Source: Streptomyces sp. NBC_00490
GTDB lineage: Bacteria > Actinomycetota > Actinomycetes > Streptomycetales > Streptomycetaceae
NCBI RefSeq assembly: GCF_036013645.1
Contig: NZ_CP107869.1
Coordinates: 9,238,001-9,302,000 of the forward strand
Direction of reading: 5' to 3'
DNA length: 64,000 bases
In this document: positions 7,909 to 15,824 of the stretch, in pieces
Numbering within the stretch: the first letter of the stretch is position 1
Layout of the letters: each line of letters opens with the position of its first letter
Notes under the pieces: model-generated
The model's database searches: none
What the model saw: the letters and a program-made list of their open reading frames with translations, nothing else
Told to the model about the DNA's origin: nothing
Made by a program: the position numbers and the translations under genes

Positions 7909-9738
7909 GTGCACCTCCCCCACCAGCGCGGCCCGCTGCACGACCTCCCGGACACCCCGGAGGCCTATGACGCCGTCCTCGCCGACGTCGTCGAGCAGGC
8001 CCTGGCCCGGCTCACGCCGGAGGGCAACCTCGAACACCCCGACTGTGTCGACGACATCGGCGACACCTCCCTCGGCATCACCTCGCTCCTCGCGTTCGCC
8101 TGGCAGCGCACGAAGGACCCGAGGCTGCCGGAGGCGGTCCGCCGCAGCCTGGCCTTCCATCTGCGGGAGCGGGTGTACGTCGAGGACAACCCCGGCTACC
8201 CGAATCTGCGGGTCCGCAACTCCGGCCTGCCGTACGCCCGTTACACCCTCGCGGCAGGCGCGCACCCGATCGGTGACTGGCCCAGCACGGTGTGGGCGCT
8301 GCTCCAGGCCGTCAATGTGCTGGGCGCCGCGGACGGACTGGTCGACGACGCGCAGCGCGTCGAGCTGGTCGAGGTGGCGCGCGGCTACTGGCGCTGGCTG
8401 ACCGAGGCGACGTTCTTCAACCCGCAGGAGGCGGGCAACCAGGCGATCGGCTGCGTCGTGGGCGGGCTGATGCTGGCGAGCCATCTGCCCTCCCCGGAAC
8501 GGGAGTCGGTCCGCGGGCGGGCCGTGGAGCTGTACGTCGACGAGATCCGCGCCCACCGGGTCCGTGACCGCGGCGCCCTGCTGCCCCCCGAGCACGGTGG
8601 CGCCTACGACAACAACTACGGCCCGATCTCGCTGTCCTTCCTCGCCCAGGCCCACCGGGTCAGCGGCGAGGACATCTTCGCGGAGGACGGGGACGCCCTC
8701 GCCCGCTACATCGACGCCCGCCTCACAGGCGGCGGCTTCGACAACGGCGGCCCCCGCTACAGCGAGCAGCACTCCGCGTTCGAGTCGGTCCTGGGCCTGC
8801 GCTATTTCGGCGCCCGGATCGGCTCCGACCTGGGCCGCTACCGGGGCGACAGCCGCTGGGCCCGGCACGCGGTGAAGGCGGACGGCGGGGTCGACGGGCA
8901 CTTCGCGTGGATGCTGGTCTGGCAGATCGAGGACACGACGCGCTGGCACCGTACGCCGTCGGCCGCGCCCGCCCGTCACCAACTCCGGGCGGGAACCGTG
9001 TCGGTGGCCTTCGACAGCCACATGACGCCGTCGGTGATCGAGGCGGACGGCACGTACTGTCTGCCCGCCGCCGTCGACCGTCAGCACGGGTACGGTCCGG
9101 TCGTCGACGGCTTCGTGTTCTGCCGCCCGATGGGCGAGGTCCGGGTCCGTGACGTCCGTGCCGAGGGCTTGGTGGCCAAGCTGGTCACCAAGCCGGTCGT
9201 CGGCCGTGACCACGTCCTGCGGCACGTGCGGTCCCTGTACGTCACCGACGGCACGAGCCTGTGGGTGACGGTCGCCGTGGAACGCCTCCTCGGCAGGCCG
9301 TATCTGCTCGCCGGGATGCCGTACGCCGCGGACGACGGCGACCGGGTCCGCCGGACCGCCGAGGTCCAGGTCGCCTCCGTCGGTGAACTCCGGCTGACCC
9401 ACCCGGAGTCGGAGGTCGCCGACCACTTCGACGCCCGTTCGGAGACCACTCAGCAGCAGGCCGCCTTCGCGCTGGCCGCCGACCCCCGCGGTTACGGCAA
9501 CCCGGACGAGGGCTGGAGCCATCTGGTCTCCTCGACGGCCCTGGAGGCCGACCCGGTCCCGGACGCCCCCGAGGACCTGCATGTGTTCGCTGTGCGCTAC
9601 GGCCCCGGCGGCACGTTCACGGTGACGGCCGAGCAGGGCGCCGAGGGCCTGACGGTCCGGACCGAGGCGTTCACCGCCGTGATCGGTGACATCGCGGGCG
9701 ACGCCCTCGGCGAACCGGAGCTGGCGCTGCGCTCCTGA
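7909..9738 (+). CDS. Cytoplasmic toroid-type glycan enzyme, unknown family (2)
   Basis: This 609-residue protein also lacks a signal peptide. Its helical first part contains VEDNPGYPNLRVRNSGLPYA, FFNPQEAGNQAIG, YDNNYGPISLSFL and PRYSEQHSAFES, the Asn/Tyr/His-rich segments one expects lining the groove of an alpha/alpha toroid. From about residue 350 it becomes a beta-rich domain. The layout recalls heparinase II/III-like proteins, but I cannot place it in a family. It follows the first toroid protein after 51 bases, with GAAGG about 12 bases before the GTG start. It is not an obvious duplicate of its neighbour, so the two may act in sequence on one glycan. Confidence 0.6.
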   Translation: MHLPHQRGPLHDLPDTPEAYDAVLADVVEQALARLTPEGNLEHPDCVDDIGDTSLGITSLLAFAWQRTKDPRLPEAVRRSLAFHLRERVYVEDNPGYPNLRVRNSGLPYARYTLAAGAHPIGDWPSTVWALLQAVNVLGAADGLVDDAQRVELVEVARGYWRWLTEATFFNPQEAGNQAIGCVVGGLMLASHLPSPERESVRGRAVELYVDEIRAHRVRDRGALLPPEHGGAYDNNYGPISLSFLAQAHRVSGEDIFAEDGDALARYIDARLTGGGFDNGGPRYSEQHSAFESVLGLRYFGARIGSDLGRYRGDSRWARHAVKADGGVDGHFAWMLVWQIEDTTRWHRTPSAAPARHQLRAGTVSVAFDSHMTPSVIEADGTYCLPAAVDRQHGYGPVVDGFVFCRPMGEVRVRDVRAEGLVAKLVTKPVVGRDHVLRHVRSLYVTDGTSLWVTVAVERLLGRPYLLAGMPYAADDGDRVRRTAEVQVASVGELRLTHPESEVADHFDARSETTQQQAAFALAADPRGYGNPDEGWSHLVSSTALEADPVPDAPEDLHVFAVRYGPGGTFTVTAEQGAEGLTVRTEAFTAVIGDIAGDALGEPELALRS

Positions 9739-9796
9739 GCCCTTCCGGGGTTCCGCGTCCCAGTCGACGGCGACGTCCAACCCCGTGCGGTAGGTC

Positions 9797-10642
9797 CTAC
9801 CGGAACATGGCGGCGTGCCGTCGCGCCCAGTCGGCGAACGTGCCCGGCGAACGGCCGGTGACGCGCTCGACGTCGGGGCTGACGCGCTGTTCGGCGGGGG
9901 TCGGGGCGCCCAGGATGTCGAGGGTGGTGTCCACCACGGGCTCGGGCATGAACCCCAGCATCTGCGCGCGGGCCTCGTCCCGGCTCCACTCGACGAACTT
10001 GACCGGCTCGCCCAGCGCCTCGCCGAGGGCCGCGGCCTGCTGTCGGGGAGTGACACGGGCGGGGCCGGTCAACTCGTAGACCTGTCCGGCGTGTTCGGCC
10101 GAGCGCAGCGTCACCGCGGCCACCGCCGCGATGTCGGCCGGGTCGACCGTGGGCAGTCCGACGTCCCCGAACGGCGCGGCCACGGTGCGCTGCGCGCGTA
10201 CGGACCCGGCCCAGGCGAAGGCGTTGGAGTGGAAGCCGCCCGGGCGCAGCAACGTCCAGTCCAGGCCCGACTGCCGTACGGCCTCCTCGATGCCTTGCCC
10301 GATGCGTCCGTGCGAGTCGGACTCCGGGCGGGTCACGACCCCCTGCGACGACAGCAGGACGACCCGCTCCACCCCGCCGGCCTTGGCGACGTCCAAGAGG
10401 TGCGGGACGTCGAGCAGATGGGCGCTGGGACCCCCGTTCTGCAGGAACAGGGCGTCCGCGCCGTCGAACACGGGGCGCAGGCTCTCCGCGTCGACCAGGT
10501 CCGCCGGCCGGTGTCGTACGCCGTCCGGAACGTCGGCGGACGTGATCTGCCGGGATGTCGCGACTGCCTCGGCACCGGATTCCGCCAGCGCCCGAACGAG
10601 CTCCCGGCCGACGTTGCCCGTTGCCCCCGTCACCACGATCAT
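9797..10642 (-). CDS. NmrA-family NAD(P)-binding oxidoreductase
   Basis: This 281-residue Rossmann-fold protein begins MIVVTGATGNVGREL, whose GATGNVG loop binds NAD(P). Proteins of this NmrA/quinone-reductase-like group are atypical short-chain reductases or redox sensors. The ATG at 10642 has AAGGGAG six bases upstream; a TTG two codons earlier is less likely. It diverges from an HxlR-type regulator across about 100 bases holding a 10-bp palindrome, the classic arrangement in which the regulator responds to electrophiles or quinones and controls the reductase. Substrate unknown. Confidence 0.85.
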   Translation of the reverse strand: MIVVTGATGNVGRELVRALAESGAEAVATSRQITSADVPDGVRHRPADLVDAESLRPVFDGADALFLQNGGPSAHLLDVPHLLDVAKAGGVERVVLLSSQGVVTRPESDSHGRIGQGIEEAVRQSGLDWTLLRPGGFHSNAFAWAGSVRAQRTVAAPFGDVGLPTVDPADIAAVAAVTLRSAEHAGQVYELTGPARVTPRQQAAALGEALGEPVKFVEWSRDEARAQMLGFMPEPVVDTTLDILGAPTPAEQRVSPDVERVTGRSPGTFADWARRHAAMFR

Positions 10643-10705
10643 GAACAACTCCCTTGTGAAACCGGCGTTGTTGCCGATGAAGGGACGCTAACAGCGTGGA
10701 TATAG

Positions 10706-10715
10706 TAGGTACCTA
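10706..10715. promoter_or_regulatory. HxlR-type operator palindrome
   Basis: TAGGTACCTA is a perfect 10-bp palindrome between the divergent NmrA and HxlR genes. TATAGT at 10701-10706, a plausible -10 element for the HxlR gene, touches it. HxlR-family regulators bind GTAC-centred dyads, so this is the likely shared operator. Confidence 0.6.
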
Positions 10716-10745
10716 GAGGAAAGTGGCTATCCCGGAGGGATGCGC

Positions 10746-11111
10746 ATGAAGGTCGAGACGACCACCGACCCCGCAATCGCCTGTCCCATAAGCCCGGTCG
10801 TGGACATCGTGTTCAGCCGCTGGACCACGCCGATCCTGTGGAGCCTGCACGCACACGGACGGCAGCGCTTCGTCGAACTGGAGCGGCGCATCACGAAGAT
10901 CACCCCGAAGGTCCTCACCCAGCGGCTGCGGCAGTTGGAGCGGGACGGGCTGGTCGTGCGCACGTACCACCCAGAGGTCCCGCCCAGGGTCGAGTACGAG
11001 ATCAGCGAGCTGGGCCGCAGCCTCGCCCCGCTCTTCGCGCACCTCGCCGACTGGTCCGCCGACCACCTCGACGCCGTCGAGCGGGCCCGGCAGGACTACG
11101 ACACCGCCTGA
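10746..11111 (+). CDS. HxlR-family transcriptional regulator
   Basis: This 121-residue winged-helix protein carries the family hallmarks: an N-terminal CPISPVVDIVFSRW segment with a potentially redox-active Cys near 15, PILWSL, then RFVELERRITKITPKVLTQRLRQLERDGLV as helix-turn-helix and wing. ATG 10746 is preferred to ATG 10740 because GGAGGG lies six bases before it. It probably controls itself and the divergent NmrA oxidoreductase. Its last 16 bases overlap the end of the convergent kinase-like gene. Confidence 0.9.
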   Translation: MKVETTTDPAIACPISPVVDIVFSRWTTPILWSLHAHGRQRFVELERRITKITPKVLTQRLRQLERDGLVVRTYHPEVPPRVEYEISELGRSLAPLFAHLADWSADHLDAVERARQDYDTA

Positions 11112-11764
11112 CGGCCCTTGGGCGTCATGGCCGGCACGATCAGATCCGCCCGGTCCCGGGTCGCCGCCACCAGGTCGGCGTTGCGCTGGTCCGTGCGCTG
11201 CACCCAGGCCACGGCCTCCTCGTGTCCCTTGCCGAACTCCTCGTGCCGGGCGACCAGCCGCCGGATCCGCTCCTGTTCGTCCAGCTCGCAGAACCACACC
11301 TCGTCCAGCTGCTGCCGCACCCGCACCCAGGCGCCCGTGTCCAGCAGCAGGTAGTTGCCCTCGGTCACCACCAGGCGGGCCGTCGGCGGCACCGGCACGG
11401 CGCCCGCGATCGGCTGCTCCAGCACCCGCTCGAAGCCGGGCGCGTACACGATGGCACCGCCCTCCTCGTCCTCCGCGCGCAGCCGCCGCAGCAGCGCCGC
11501 GTATCCCGCCGCGTCGAAGGTGTCCGGCGCGCCCTTGCGGTCACGGAGTCCGAGCCGGTCCAGTTCCACGTCGGCGAGGTGGAAGCCGTCCATGGGGACG
11601 TGCGCCACCCATGGCTCCCCGCCCGCGTCGAGTTCCCGCACCAGGGTCTGGGCGAGTGTCGTCTTGCCCGAGCCGGGGCTGCCCGCGATGCCGAGGATCG
11701 CGCGCCGGTCGCCCCGCGCGAGGGCGCGGGCGCGGATGAGCAGGTCGTCGAATGTCAGCGGCAC
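11096..11764 (-). CDS. Uridine kinase-like P-loop phosphotransferase
   Basis: This 222-residue protein has a Walker A loop, GSPGSGKTT, at residues 28-36, a following HVPMDGFHLADVELDRLGLRD segment typical of phosphoribulokinase/uridine kinase relatives (the PanK/YggC type), and EGNYLLLD further on. These enzymes phosphorylate nucleosides, pantothenate or sugars; the substrate here is unknown. The GTG start at 11764 begins the natural N-terminus, whereas the longer frame to 12241 is a shadow of the SnoaL gene. It converges on the HxlR gene with a 16-bp overlap and diverges from the SnoaL-like gene. Confidence 0.85.
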   Translation of the reverse strand: MPLTFDDLLIRARALARGDRRAILGIAGSPGSGKTTLAQTLVRELDAGGEPWVAHVPMDGFHLADVELDRLGLRDRKGAPDTFDAAGYAALLRRLRAEDEEGGAIVYAPGFERVLEQPIAGAVPVPPTARLVVTEGNYLLLDTGAWVRVRQQLDEVWFCELDEQERIRRLVARHEEFGKGHEEAVAWVQRTDQRNADLVAATRDRADLIVPAMTPKGRQAVS

Positions 11765-11851
11765 ACCGCAGAGTGTGTCACCCACCGCCGCGCGGGGACC
11801 CAGGGCGACGAGGAGGATGGCTGGGGGAGGACACAGGAGGGAGCCGCCACC

Positions 11852-12247
11852 GTGCCCGACGACGCCGCACAGATCCGTGCCCTGATCACGAACTGGGCCG
11901 ACGCCGTCCACCGGGGCGACCTCGACGGTGTCCTGGCCGACCACGCCGAGGACATCGTCATGTACGACGTCCCGCCGCCCCACCACGGCATCCACGGACT
12001 GGCCGCCTACGGTGCCGCCTGGCCACCCTTCTTCGCCTGGCAGGCCCAGGGCGCCTGCTTCGACATCGAGTCCCTCGACGTCACCGCAGGCTCCGAGGTC
12101 GCCTACGCCCACGCCCTCCTGCGCTGCGCGACCCCCGAGGAACTCGCCGAACACCCCGGTCTCCGCCTGCGCCTGACGTTCGGGCTGCGTAAACAGGACG
12201 GCCGCTGGCTCGTCGCCCACGAACACCACTCGTTCCCGCACGACTGA
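11852..12247 (+). CDS. SnoaL-like/NTF2-fold protein
   Basis: This 131-residue protein shows the SgcJ/EcaC-type NTF2 pattern: IRALITNWADAVHRGDLDGVLADHAEDIVMYD at the start and WLVAHEHHSFP at the end, forming a cone-shaped pocket in relatives. Members range from polyketide cyclases to uncharacterised stress proteins. The GTG start has GGAGG about ten bases upstream. It stands alone, divergent from the kinase-like gene, so its substrate cannot be inferred. Confidence 0.85.
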   Translation: MPDDAAQIRALITNWADAVHRGDLDGVLADHAEDIVMYDVPPPHHGIHGLAAYGAAWPPFFAWQAQGACFDIESLDVTAGSEVAYAHALLRCATPEELAEHPGLRLRLTFGLRKQDGRWLVAHEHHSFPHD

Positions 12248-12413
12248 CGCGACGGTTGCGCCGATAATCGGACGAAATATCGGGCACCTGGCCGAACATC
12301 GCGCTGCGCATCGACAGAACGCGGGTTAGTTTGTCCGTGTTTTCTCTATTTCCCCAACGCATGGTCTTGGGGTCTCACAAACCCTGCGACGCGTAGGGGT
12401 GAAGGGGTGGACG

Positions 12414-13889
12414 ATGGTGCACGGCGCGAACGCGACGCTCGTGAGTGTGCGACGGCGCGACACGGCGACCGTGCCCGGTACGGTCCGGCACAGGCGCGGT
12501 GACCTTCTGCTCGCCGTGGTGGCCGGCGCGTTCGTCCTCGCCCAATTGGCCCTCGTACGCCCATGGATGGGCCTCGGCTGGGACGAGACCGTGTACGTCA
12601 GCCAGGTCAGTGCCCAGGCACCCCCCTCCTACTTCAGCGCACCACGCGCGCGGGGCATCTCGCTGCTGGTGTCGCCCATCGCCTCCTGGTCGACGTCCAC
12701 CTCACTGCTGCGCGTCTACCTGGCCGTGCTGTCGGGCATCGGCCTCTATCTCGCCCTGCGCGTCTGGCGCGGGGTCTTTCCGGCCCGTGTCCTCGCCGGC
12801 GCCGGGGCGCTCTTCGCCTCCCTGTGGGTGACGGTCTACTACGGCCCCCAGGCCATGCCCAACTACTGGGTGGCGATCGGCGCGCTGGTCTGCGTCGGCT
12901 CCTTCCTGCGCGCCCCGGCCAACCTGTGGGGTGTCGCGGCGGGGGCCGCCCTCATGGCGCTCATGCGCCCCACCGACGCCGTATGGGTGACCCTGCCCCT
13001 GCTCGCCCTCACCGTGGCGCTGCGCCACTGGCGCCTGTTCGCCGCCCTCCTCGCGGGAGCCGCCCTCGGGGCCGCCCAGTGGGTGGTGGAGGCGTACCTC
13101 AGCTACGGCGGTCTGGAGCAGCGACTGCACGACGGCTCCCGCATCCAGGGCGGACTCGGCTGGAACCTCGCCGTCGACGACCAGATGCGCAGCCTCGTCG
13201 GGCGCACCCTGTGCCGGCCGTGCACCGGTTCGATGCCCAACCCCGCGATCACCCTGTGGTGGTACGCCCTTCCGCTGCTCGCCCTCCTCGGCCTCGTCGT
13301 CGCCGTCCGGGCCGGGCGCACCGCACGCACGCTCGTCACGCTGGCCTGCGCCGCGTCGGCGGCCTTCCCGTATCTGTTCCTGATCGGATACGCGGCCCCC
13401 CGCTTCCTCCTGCCCGCCTACGCGCTGCTGGCCATCCCGGTCGCCGACGGGCTGCTCCAGCTGGTCACCGCGCCGGGCGGCAAGTGGCGACCGGTGGCCA
13501 CGACCCTGGTCGCGCTCGGGCTGGCCGGGCACCTGGCCGTGCAGTACGCGGTCCTGGACCGCACCGTCAGCCGCAGTACCGCCGACCGGCAGGCCTGGGC
13601 GCGCACCGCGGCCGACCTGAACCGCCTGGGCGTCCGGCCGCCCTGTCTGCTCACCGGAGAAGAGGCGCTCCCCATCGCCTACTACGCGGGGTGCTCCTCC
13701 GCGGCGGTCAGCGGCCCCAACGCCAACTCCACGGCGGCGGAGATCAAGGACACCGCCCGCCGGATCCCGGTCGCCCACCTCGTCCGGGCGCACCGCGGCC
13801 CGGCCGGGTACGCGCGCGACTGGACCGCGTACCGGATCGACGGGCTCGAGGTGCGGATCGGGCCCGCGGGGGAGGACGGCGGCCCATGA
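12414..13889 (+). CDS. Polytopic membrane protein, GT-C glycosyltransferase-like
   Basis: This 491-residue protein has around ten hydrophobic helices. After the first helix comes GLGWDETVYVSQVS, an acidic first-loop motif of the kind used by GT-C glycosyltransferases that take polyprenyl-phosphate sugars. A large C-terminal extracytoplasmic part includes CLLTGEEALPIAYYAGCSS. ATG 12414 is chosen for the AAGGGG in front of it. Its end overlaps the next gene by ATGA. The partner resembles UPF0104 flippase-like proteins, so the pair may modify or export a lipid-linked sugar. Family membership is inferred from topology and the WDE motif only. Confidence 0.65.
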   Translation: MVHGANATLVSVRRRDTATVPGTVRHRRGDLLLAVVAGAFVLAQLALVRPWMGLGWDETVYVSQVSAQAPPSYFSAPRARGISLLVSPIASWSTSTSLLRVYLAVLSGIGLYLALRVWRGVFPARVLAGAGALFASLWVTVYYGPQAMPNYWVAIGALVCVGSFLRAPANLWGVAAGAALMALMRPTDAVWVTLPLLALTVALRHWRLFAALLAGAALGAAQWVVEAYLSYGGLEQRLHDGSRIQGGLGWNLAVDDQMRSLVGRTLCRPCTGSMPNPAITLWWYALPLLALLGLVVAVRAGRTARTLVTLACAASAAFPYLFLIGYAAPRFLLPAYALLAIPVADGLLQLVTAPGGKWRPVATTLVALGLAGHLAVQYAVLDRTVSRSTADRQAWARTAADLNRLGVRPPCLLTGEEALPIAYYAGCSSAAVSGPNANSTAAEIKDTARRIPVAHLVRAHRGPAGYARDWTAYRIDGLEVRIGPAGEDGGP

Positions 13890-14821
13890 CGTCCGAACCG
13901 GTCGTCGTCGCCCCGAGCCGAAGACGCGTCTACTGGCACAGCGCGCTCACCCTCGTCGTCCTGGTGGGTACGGTCTGCCTCGCCCAGCGGCACTGGCCGG
14001 TCCTCGAACGCGGGGCCGTGCGGCTCGCCGTCGCCGACCAGGGCTGGCTGCTGGTGGGCGGTACGGCCGCCGCCGCGACCTGGGGCTGCGCGGCGCTCGC
14101 CCAGCAGGGCGCGGTTCTCCGGCACCTGCCCCAAGGGCGGCTCGTGGCAGCGCAGTTCGCCGCCTCCGCCGCCAACCATCTGCTGCCCGCCGGGCTCGGC
14201 GCGGGCGCGGTCAACCTGCGTTTCCTCATGCGCTGCGGGCTGTCGGCCGGCCGCGCGGCGACCGCCCTCGCCGTCAAGGGCACAGCCGCCGCGGTGGTGC
14301 GGGTCGTCCTGGTCGTGGCGCTCGCACTGGCCTGCCCGGGTGTGCTGCGGTTCCCGCAGCTGTCCGGAGCGATCCTCGTCGCCCTCCTCGCCGCCGCGGT
14401 CTGCGTGGCCGGCGTGCTGGCGTGGCCGCGGTGCCGGCGCGCCCTGGCCGCCGTCGCCGCCGACATCCGGGCCGTGCACGCGAACCCGCCCCGGGCGGCC
14501 GCTCTGTGGGGCGGTTCGCTGGCCTTCGCCGCCCTGCACGCCCTCGTCCTGATCGCCGTCACACAGGCCGTCGCGCTCCCCCTGCCGCCGGCCCGGGTGG
14601 CGCTGCTGTATCTCGCCGCCAGCAGTGCCGCCGCCCTGCTGCCCACCCCCGGCGGCCTCGGCTCCCTCGACGCCGCCCTGGCCTTCGCCCTCACCACCGC
14701 GGGCGCCCCGGCCGCCGCGGCCGCCTCCGCCGTTCTCGGCTACCGGCTCCTGACCGTGTGGCTGCCGCTGGTGCCGGGCCTGGTGGTGCTCGGCGTGCTG
14801 GTGCGACGCAAGGCCCTGTGA
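13886..14821 (+). CDS. UPF0104/lysylphosphatidylglycerol synthase-type membrane protein
   Basis: This 311-residue protein has eight or so membrane helices and the family-like segments ANHLLPAGLGAGAVNLRFL and LLPTPGGLGSLDAALAFAL. The latter PTPGGLG...E/D pattern is typical of the UPF0104 transmembrane domain found in MprF flippase halves and AglD-like proteins. No soluble aminoacyl-transferase domain is attached. Translation is coupled to the upstream GT-C-like gene by an ATGA overlap, which suggests one process on a lipid-linked substrate. Confidence 0.75.
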   Translation: MTSEPVVVAPSRRRVYWHSALTLVVLVGTVCLAQRHWPVLERGAVRLAVADQGWLLVGGTAAAATWGCAALAQQGAVLRHLPQGRLVAAQFAASAANHLLPAGLGAGAVNLRFLMRCGLSAGRAATALAVKGTAAAVVRVVLVVALALACPGVLRFPQLSGAILVALLAAAVCVAGVLAWPRCRRALAAVAADIRAVHANPPRAAALWGGSLAFAALHALVLIAVTQAVALPLPPARVALLYLAASSAAALLPTPGGLGSLDAALAFALTTAGAPAAAAASAVLGYRLLTVWLPLVPGLVVLGVLVRRKAL

Positions 14822-14930
14822 GCACAACAGGTGCGTCCCGGGCGTGAGTGGTGATCCCGGGCGGGTGTTTCCCGTCCGTTCGCTTCTGGTAGGACTCGGA
14901 TGTCGGACCGGGGACACGAGGGGGAGCGTC

Positions 14931-15785
14931 ATGACGGAGAGCGAGCACGGCGGACGGCTGGGGGAGGAGTTCTTCACTCCGGGAAGCGCGTCCTTCACCG
15001 AGTTCCTCCGCTCCCACCGGCCCGCCCTGCTGCCCACCCGCAGACCCTTCCCCGACGGAGTGCGCGCCGCCCCCGACCGGTTCCCGCACGGCACCACCGT
15101 GCTGGCCCTCACCTACCGCGACGGCGTGCTGATCGCCGGCGACCGCAGGGCCACGATGGGCAACCTCATCGCCCAGCGCGACCTGGAGAAGGTGCATCCC
15201 GCCGACGACCACACCGCCGTCGCCTTCGCGGGCACCGTCGGTCTCGCCCTGGACATGGTGAAGCTGTACCAGGTCGAGCTCACGCACTTCGAGAAGATCG
15301 AGGGCGCGCCGATGTCCCTCAACGCCAAGGCCCGGCGCCTGGCGAACATGATCCGGCAGAACCTCGGCCAGGCCATGCAGGGCCTCGCCGTCGTCCCCCT
15401 CCTCACCGGCTACGACCACACGGCCGACGACGGCGAGCAGGGACGCATCTTCAGCTTCGACGTCGCCGGGGGCCTGTACGAGAAGCGGGACTTCCACGCC
15501 GAGGGCTCCGGCTCGCCGTACGCCCGCGGTGCGCTGAAGAAGCTGTTCCAGCGGGGCATGTCCCGGCGCGATGCCGCGCTCGCCGCCCTCCAGGCCCTGT
15601 GGGACGCGGCGGACGACGACTCCGCGACCGGCGGCCCCGACCTCAACCGGCGGATCTTCCCGATCGTCTCGGTCATCACCGAGGACGGCTTCGAGCGGCT
15701 GCCCGAATCGGAGACCGAGCAGCTCACCCGGGAGATGGTCGAGCAGCGCGGCAGCCGTCCGGACGGCCCGAACGCCACGGCCTGA
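14931..15785 (+). CDS. Orphan proteasome beta-subunit paralogue
   Basis: This 284-residue protein is clearly a 20S proteasome beta subunit. A propeptide of about 54 residues ends at HGTTVLAL, giving the catalytic N-terminal Thr at 55. ADGDRRATMG-like sequence (IAGDRRATMGNLIAQRDLEK), the Lys about 33 residues on, and GSGSPYARGALKKLF are conserved, so it looks active. In actinobacteria prcB normally sits next to prcA with pup, dop and pafA nearby; none of these is here, and flanking genes are unrelated. It is probably a second beta subunit in addition to a canonical prcBA elsewhere. ATG 14931 follows GGGGGAG. Alternative roles include a substitute subunit under special conditions. Confidence 0.88.
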   Translation: MTESEHGGRLGEEFFTPGSASFTEFLRSHRPALLPTRRPFPDGVRAAPDRFPHGTTVLALTYRDGVLIAGDRRATMGNLIAQRDLEKVHPADDHTAVAFAGTVGLALDMVKLYQVELTHFEKIEGAPMSLNAKARRLANMIRQNLGQAMQGLAVVPLLTGYDHTADDGEQGRIFSFDVAGGLYEKRDFHAEGSGSPYARGALKKLFQRGMSRRDAALAALQALWDAADDDSATGGPDLNRRIFPIVSVITEDGFERLPESETEQLTREMVEQRGSRPDGPNATA

Positions 15786-15824
15786 CGCCCCGCACCGGCC
15801 GCGACCGCGCTCGGAGCGAGCGCG

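Noticed and set aside
259..9738. Direct assignment as the csnR-K chitosan operon
   Set aside because: Gene order is similar, but the kinase is divergent and two large toroid enzymes replace the expected gene, so identity is not supported by sequence alone.
9788..9802. CGGTAGG-T-CCTACCG palindrome as an operator
   Set aside because: It lies over the stop codon of the NmrA gene at a convergent junction, away from any start, so a regulatory role is unlikely.
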